From positions 1-9,490 of the forward strand of contig CALMNY010000483.1 in NCBI GenBank assembly GCA_937872125.1: a stretch of 9,490 nt of DNA, read 5' to 3'. The DNA is from an uncultured Candidatus Competibacteraceae bacterium (lineage in GTDB: Bacteria; Pseudomonadota; Gammaproteobacteria; Competibacterales; Competibacteraceae). This document shows, piece by piece, positions 5,906 to 9,490 of the stretch. A program made the translations under genes and the position numbers. Every line of letters begins with the position of its first letter. Positions within the stretch are counted from its first letter, which is position 1. Under the pieces are notes generated by a model, which did no database searches, had not been told where the DNA came from, and saw nothing but the letters and a program-made list of their open reading frames with translations.

Positions 5906-6936
5906 GGATCACTCTCCAGCCACTCAAACAAGGCCCGCTCCAGCGTCCAGGCGGGCCGATACCCCAACTCAGTGCGGATCCGGGTCGAATCGTAACAGGC
6001 CCAGCCCAGCAGCTTATCCACTGCGGCGCGCACCGGCCAGTCCCGGCGACCGGTCAACCACAGCGCGCCATCCGCCAGCGCCGCCGCTCCGTAAAGCACA
6101 CTGGCGGGAACCGCCCAGCGCGGCGTGGAGTATCCCAGCGTGCGGCGAATCGTCAGATACAGTTCTCGCCCGGAATACGGCTGGCCGTCGGTCACCAGAT
6201 AGGTTTGACCGCACGCCACCGGATGCGCAACGGCCAGCAACACCGCCTGAGCCACATCATCCACATGCACCAGCGAACGGCGATTGCCGGTTTCCGGCAA
6301 TGGCGGCAGCCAGCCGCGCTGCATCGCGACGATCAGTCGCGCTAGATTGGCCTTCATGCCTGGCCCGTAGACCAGCGCCAGCCGCAGATTGACTACATGA
6401 ACACCCGCAGTGCGGCCCACCGCCAGCACTCGTTCTTCGGCGGCGCGCTTGGCGCGGCCATAGGGCGTCTCTGGCGGCGCATTCCAGCGTTCATCCACAC
6501 AGTGCGGTCCCGGTTCGCCAGCCGCCTTGACGCTGCTTAACAAAACGAAGCGCTGGACTCCCGCCGTCGTCGCCGCATCGAGCAACCGAAAGGTTCCCTC
6601 GGCGTTGATCGCCCAGTGCCGAGCGGCAAAATCCGGCGTCGCCGCGTCGGCATGAGCGAAGCCGGCGGCATGAATCACGGCGTCCATGCCGGCGCAGGCG
6701 TGGATCAGGCTGGCGGCGTCAGACAAATCGCCAACCCTGGTTTCCACCGTCCCCCCACCCCAGCCCTCCCCCGCAAGGGGGGAGGGAGCGCCTGTCCCTT
6801 GTCCCCTGACCAATACCCGCACCCGCGCGCCGCGCACCCGCAACGCCGTCACCAGAGAGCGGCCCACGAAACCGGTCCCGCCAGTCACCAGCACCGGCCG
6901 ATCACGGAAAAAGTCCGCCGCTACCACCACCGCCAC
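5902..6936 (-). CDS. NAD-dependent epimerase/dehydratase (extended SDR; WbpV/UDP-QuiNAc reductase-like)
   Basis: A 344-residue nucleotide-sugar enzyme with an N-terminal Rossmann fold: VLVTGGTGFVG (15-25) binds the dinucleotide, SSVKAAGE (134-141) supplies the active-site serine, and YGRAK (159-163) is the YxxxK pair. SSVKxxGE together with LVYGPGMKANLARL (188-201) and NRRSLVHVDDVA (218-229) resembles the group that reduces or epimerises C4 of UDP-6-deoxy-HexNAc sugars (WbpV/WbpK-like), often encoded in O-antigen loci; substrate assignment is inference. The start is a GTG: 6936 is listed, but in-frame GTGs at 6930 and 6927 are equally possible and no clear ribosome binding site is seen. It overlaps the upstream gene by about 16 nt and the downstream one by 4 nt (ATGA). 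Residues about 46-63 are an odd Gly/Pro-rich insertion encoded by a hairpin repeat, in the loop after the second beta strand. Confidence 0.88.
   Translation of the reverse strand: MAVVVAADFFRDRPVLVTGGTGFVGRSLVTALRVRGARVRVLVRGQGTGAPSPLAGEGWGGGTVETRVGDLSDAASLIHACAGMDAVIHAAGFAHADAATPDFAARHWAINAEGTFRLLDAATTAGVQRFVLLSSVKAAGEPGPHCVDERWNAPPETPYGRAKRAAEERVLAVGRTAGVHVVNLRLALVYGPGMKANLARLIVAMQRGWLPPLPETGNRRSLVHVDDVAQAVLLAVAHPVACGQTYLVTDGQPYSGRELYLTIRRTLGYSTPRWAVPASVLYGAAALADGALWLTGRRDWPVRAAVDKLLGWACYDSTRIRTELGYRPAWTLERALFEWLESDP
5912..5917 (-). promoter_or_regulatory. Ribosome binding site of the three-TM protein gene
   Basis: The - strand reads GGAGAG here, six bases before ATG 5905 and within the last codons of the epimerase gene. 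It supports independent re-initiation at the 4-nt ATGA overlap. Confidence 0.6.
6751..6789. repeat. GC-rich palindromic dispersed repeat (PSPLAGEGWG type) inside the epimerase gene
   Basis: This segment is almost pure C on its left and G on its right on the + strand. CCCTCCCCC (6764-6772) and GGGGGAGGG (6778-6786) form a perfect 9-bp stem around the loop GCAAG. Read on the - strand in the epimerase frame it gives PSPLAGEGWGGG, the translation familiar from a short repeat found in many copies, mostly between genes, in various proteobacteria. It lies in frame within the gene and does not break it. Only one copy is visible in this window; identification as a dispersed repeat rests on memory of the motif. 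Confidence 0.75.
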
Positions 6937-7742
6937 CCGTGCCGATTGAAAAACAGCGCCGCCGCGCGCAGGAACAGGCCGATGTGCTGGACGCCCTTGC
7001 GCGCCGCATTTCCGCCGAGATGCACGATCTGCACCGCCGGGACGTAAACCAGCCGTGTTACCGGAGCCAGCCGCAGACTCAAGTCAAAATCCTCGAAATA
7101 CAGAAAATACTCAGGCCGGAATCCGCCGACCCGATCCAGCGCCGCCCGCCGGCAGAGCATGAAGCAGCCGCTGGCAATGGGCGGGTCCCAGAACACAGTG
7201 TCGCCGGTTTGATCACGCAGTTCGTAGCGGTCCAGCCGGCGCTGAAACTGCCGCCGCAATCTGCCGGGCGCAAAACCGCGCAGCGCCAGATCGAGCACGG
7301 TGGGATAGCGTTTGCCCAGATACTGCCGTTGACCGTCTCCCCCCCAGGCCGCCGGCGTGATCAGGCCCGCCTCGGGATGAGCGGTCAGGAACGCCAGGCC
7401 GGCGCTCAGGGCATCTGCCTCGACCAGCACGTCGGGATTCAGAATCAGGCAAACGTCGCCATCGCCGGTCTGCAACGCCAGATTATGGCCCGCGCCATAG
7501 CCCACGTTACCGTGACCGCTCAACAAATTGATCGCAGCGGGCAGCGCGGCGGTATTCAGCACCCGTTGCAAGGGTTCCCGCCAACTGGAACCGGGGCCGT
7601 TATCCACCAGCGCCAGCCGCGCCTCGTTGAGCCAACCCTGCTGACGGGCGTGGCGCACGGCTCGCCCCAGATGCTCCAGTACTCGCGCCAGCAACGCCAG
7701 ATCCGGATCATAGGTGACGATGGAAATATCGAGACGGATCAC
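6921..7742 (-). CDS. Family 2 glycosyltransferase, rhamnosyltransferase-like
   Basis: A 273-residue GT-A enzyme of family 2. It begins with ISIVTYDPD (6-14), has ALVDNGPGSS (44-53) with the donor-binding aspartate, GNVGYGAGHN (78-87), LNPDV (101-105) in the position of the metal-binding DxD, SGCFMLCRRAALDRVGGF (191-208), and FLYFEDFDLSLRL (213-225), whose ED.D is the usual catalytic-base region. This set is typical of the rhamnosyl/galactofuranosyl-transferase-like branch that extends O-antigen or cell-surface glycans in the cytoplasm. The start is a GTG at 7742 overlapping the previous TGA (GTGA), with no strong ribosome binding site, so it probably relies on coupling. Its 3' end overlaps the epimerase start by about 16 nt. 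There is no membrane segment; the aromatic-rich C-terminus (FFNRHGWRWW) may touch the membrane. The sugar is not certain. Confidence 0.9.
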   Translation of the reverse strand: MIRLDISIVTYDPDLALLARVLEHLGRAVRHARQQGWLNEARLALVDNGPGSSWREPLQRVLNTAALPAAINLLSGHGNVGYGAGHNLALQTGDGDVCLILNPDVLVEADALSAGLAFLTAHPEAGLITPAAWGGDGQRQYLGKRYPTVLDLALRGFAPGRLRRQFQRRLDRYELRDQTGDTVFWDPPIASGCFMLCRRAALDRVGGFRPEYFLYFEDFDLSLRLAPVTRLVYVPAVQIVHLGGNAARKGVQHIGLFLRAAALFFNRHGWRWW

Positions 7743-9490
7743 GCCGCCGCCCGCTGCTGGATCAGCAACCGTTTCAGTTCCGCGCGGCTCAACGCGAACA
7801 GGCCGTTCTCGCGCCAGACGTATTCATCCTGAATGATCAAGCCGTTTTCTTCATAAAAGGCGGCAATGCTGGTCAACATCCGGCGCGGATCGTAGCGGCT
7901 GCGCAGGTAGCGTTCCTTCATCTCCAATTCCTCCTGGAACAGAAAGTGCTCGTGCCAGACCCACGAGGCGGGGCTGTTCAACAACCGTAACCCTTGCCGG
8001 CGCAGAGCCATGGACACGCCGGCATCCTCGAACGCATTGGGATAGCCCGCGTGCAGGAACGGGGCCGGATTGACGGTAAACAGGGTGGCGCCAATTGGGC
8101 ACCACTCGCATTCGCGGAACACCGCCGTCGCCAGATCGGCAACGTGCCGCTCCCGGTCATACAACCCCAATTCGATCAACTCGTCATCGAGATGGCGGAT
8201 AAAACCGCCGGAGAACTGCAATCGCCGGTTGGGAAACACCACCTTGCAACACACCGCGCCCACATCCGGCGCGCTCGACGCCCGCACCAGCAATTCCTCC
8301 AGCCACCCAGGTTCGGCGATCTCGTCATTGTCAAACACGATGAACCAGTCGCCGCAAGCGTGTTTCAGCGCCTCGCGTCGGCCCGCCGCCGGGCCGAGGT
8401 TGGTCGGATGATAGATCACCCGCACGGTGGAAAACCGCCCCTCGATCCGTTCGCGCAGAAACGCTACCGTCTCTGGTTCGGAACCGTTGTCGAACAGGAT
8501 GATTTCATGCGGCGCCCGCACGGTTGCCTGCAAGCTCTCCAGCGCCGCCAGCGTTTGCCGCTGCTTGCCAAACGACAGCATGATGAACGACAGAAAGTGG
8601 TCGAAATGCCCCGCGCGAATCGCTTGCCGCCGCCGCGCCTCGTGCTGAATGGCGGTCGTCGCCTCCTGCTGGCGCGCGGTCTGCGTTTCGGTGGCCTGGC
8701 GGTCGTGAACGCGGTGGTAATAGACAAATTCCGGGACATGCACAAACGCAGAACTGGGGTAGTGAAAGGCGATCCGCATCAGCAGGTCATAATCCTGAGC
8801 GGCGTCGAAACGCGGATCGAACAATCCCACTCGGGCGAACGCTTCCCGGCTAATCAGCTTGAAATGGGTGGCGTACATCCGCTCCAGGTTTTCCGCGAAA
8901 TAGTCCTGGCGCGGCAGATGCTCGAACGAGATGCGGCTGACTTCCTCGTCACGCTCGTTGACGTTGATCCGGGCGGAGTGCGCATAAACGATCCCGTCGC
9001 ACCAATAGCGCAGACAGACTTCCACCGCATCCGCCGTCAAAGAGTCGTCGCAGTCCAGAAAAGCGATGATGTCGCCGCTGGATTCGATCAACGCCCGGTT
9101 CTGAGTGTGGGCGATGCCCAGGTTGACGGGATGGGTGAACACCTTCAGGCGGGGATGATCGGCCAGCCGCTCCAGGATTTCCTGAACGCGGGAATCGGAC
9201 GAGGCGTCGTCCACGGCGATCACTTCGACCGCCGGGTGGCTTTGCGCCAGGGCGCTGCGCAGACAACGCTCCAGATACTCGGCGTGGTTGTGAACCGGCA
9301 CGATGATGCTGACCCGGCGCGGTTCCCGGGGCGACAGGGATGATCCCACCTCGACCGGTCGCGTCACCACCACCCCCCGCCGCAGCCAGCGGCGGGCGGT
9401 TTGTTTCCACCGGAACGGCAACTGGCGCACCAGCCAGCCGCCGGGTCCCCGATACAGGGTCATGCCCACCCGCCACGCCCAGCGCGCCAG
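7739..9490 (-). CDS. Tandem two-domain family 2 glycosyltransferase (5' end probably outside window)
   Basis: The frame is open to the right edge of the window. A GTG at 9469 or ATG at 9463 could start a protein of about 576 residues, but the seven upstream codons are also open, so the gene may be longer. Numbering from the GTG, domain one runs from about 52 to 290 with VSIIVPVHNHAEYL (53-66), VIAVDDASSD (83-92), FLDCDD (137-142) as DxD, and QDYDLLMRI (225-233). Domain two runs from about 292 to 520 with IILFDNGS (323-330), VFDNDE (378-383), and FEDAGVSMALRRQG (480-493) followed by WHE. Both look intact, so the protein may add two sugars in turn or make an alternating linkage, as known for bifunctional family 2 enzymes of O-antigen and capsule synthesis. 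The N-terminal stretch is Arg/Trp-rich and may bind the membrane. It is the first gene of the - strand unit seen here and ends in a 4-nt overlap with the next. Confidence 0.88.
   Translation of the reverse strand: MARWAWRVGMTLYRGPGGWLVRQLPFRWKQTARRWLRRGVVVTRPVEVGSSLSPREPRRVSIIVPVHNHAEYLERCLRSALAQSHPAVEVIAVDDASSDSRVQEILERLADHPRLKVFTHPVNLGIAHTQNRALIESSGDIIAFLDCDDSLTADAVEVCLRYWCDGIVYAHSARINVNERDEEVSRISFEHLPRQDYFAENLERMYATHFKLISREAFARVGLFDPRFDAAQDYDLLMRIAFHYPSSAFVHVPEFVYYHRVHDRQATETQTARQQEATTAIQHEARRRQAIRAGHFDHFLSFIMLSFGKQRQTLAALESLQATVRAPHEIILFDNGSEPETVAFLRERIEGRFSTVRVIYHPTNLGPAAGRREALKHACGDWFIVFDNDEIAEPGWLEELLVRASSAPDVGAVCCKVVFPNRRLQFSGGFIRHLDDELIELGLYDRERHVADLATAVFRECEWCPIGATLFTVNPAPFLHAGYPNAFEDAGVSMALRRQGLRLLNSPASWVWHEHFLFQEELEMKERYLRSRYDPRRMLTSIAAFYEENGLIIQDEYVWRENGLFALSRAELKRLLIQQRAAA

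Noticed and set aside
6939..7832. Open + strand frame of about 297 codons opposite the rhamnosyltransferase-like gene
   Set aside because: Antisense to a well-supported GT2 gene, with low-complexity Gln/Arg/Pro-rich translation and no motif.
7994..9343. Long + strand open frame of about 449 codons opposite the tandem glycosyltransferase
   Set aside because: It is antisense to a gene with clear family motifs throughout. Its translation is rich in Arg, Gln, His and Pro with no recognisable motif, as expected for a shadow frame in GC-rich DNA.
9376..9396. Perfect 8-bp inverted repeat CCCGCCGC/GCGGCGGG in the tandem glycosyltransferase gene
   Set aside because: It encodes an Arg-rich stretch (RRWLRRG), where such GC symmetry arises readily from codon choice; no T run follows and no second copy is seen.
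1..9490. CRISPR array, tRNA or rRNA gene, insertion sequence
   Set aside because: I saw no regularly spaced direct repeats, no tRNA-like cloverleaf with a TTCGA-type arm in a non-coding stretch, and no transposase gene or terminal inverted repeats; nearly all of the window is accounted for by protein genes.

Overview
The window looks like part of the chromosome of a GC-rich Gram-negative bacterium, most likely a gammaproteobacterium. That guess rests on dense GC-rich coding, translationally coupled glycosyltransferase genes, a short palindromic repeat of a kind scattered through many proteobacterial genomes, and a type I restriction gene next to a surface-polysaccharide locus. No rRNA or marker gene is present, so the taxon is inference only.

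Layout, left to right. (1) Positions 1-447 hold the 3' end of a type I restriction endonuclease gene (hsdR), followed by a spacer of about 290 bp with a strong intrinsic terminator at 584-609. (2) A compact + strand unit runs from 742 to 3210: a 64-codon ORF that resembles the N-terminus of DUF3782-type proteins, a soluble family 2 glycosyltransferase, a small DUF2304 membrane protein and a family 4 glycosyltransferase, with gaps of only 9-13 nt. (3) A - strand unit enters from the right edge and reads leftward to 3183: a tandem two-domain family 2 glycosyltransferase (5' end outside the window), a rhamnosyltransferase-like family 2 enzyme, an extended-SDR nucleotide-sugar epimerase/reductase, a three-TM protein of unknown function and a polytopic GT-C-like membrane protein. 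All four junctions are coupled (4-nt or 16-nt overlaps, or a 2-nt gap). The two units converge and their last genes overlap by 28 bp.

Together the genes look like part of an O-antigen, exopolysaccharide or glycolipid assembly locus. The epimerase/reductase would help supply an activated sugar, the soluble GT2 and GT4 enzymes would build a glycan on a lipid carrier at the cytoplasmic face, and the GT-C-like protein with its three-TM partner may modify it on the periplasmic side. No initiating phosphosugar transferase, flippase, polymerase or ABC exporter is visible, so the locus must continue outside the window or depend on genes elsewhere.

The most distinctive observation is a GC-rich hairpin repeat inside the epimerase gene, read in frame as a PSPLAGEGWG-type peptide in the loop after the second Rossmann strand. 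Also notable are the coupled GT-C/three-TM pair of unknown function and the possible DUF3782 remnant at the boundary between the restriction gene and the polysaccharide locus. I see no clearly new system; most genes belong to known families.
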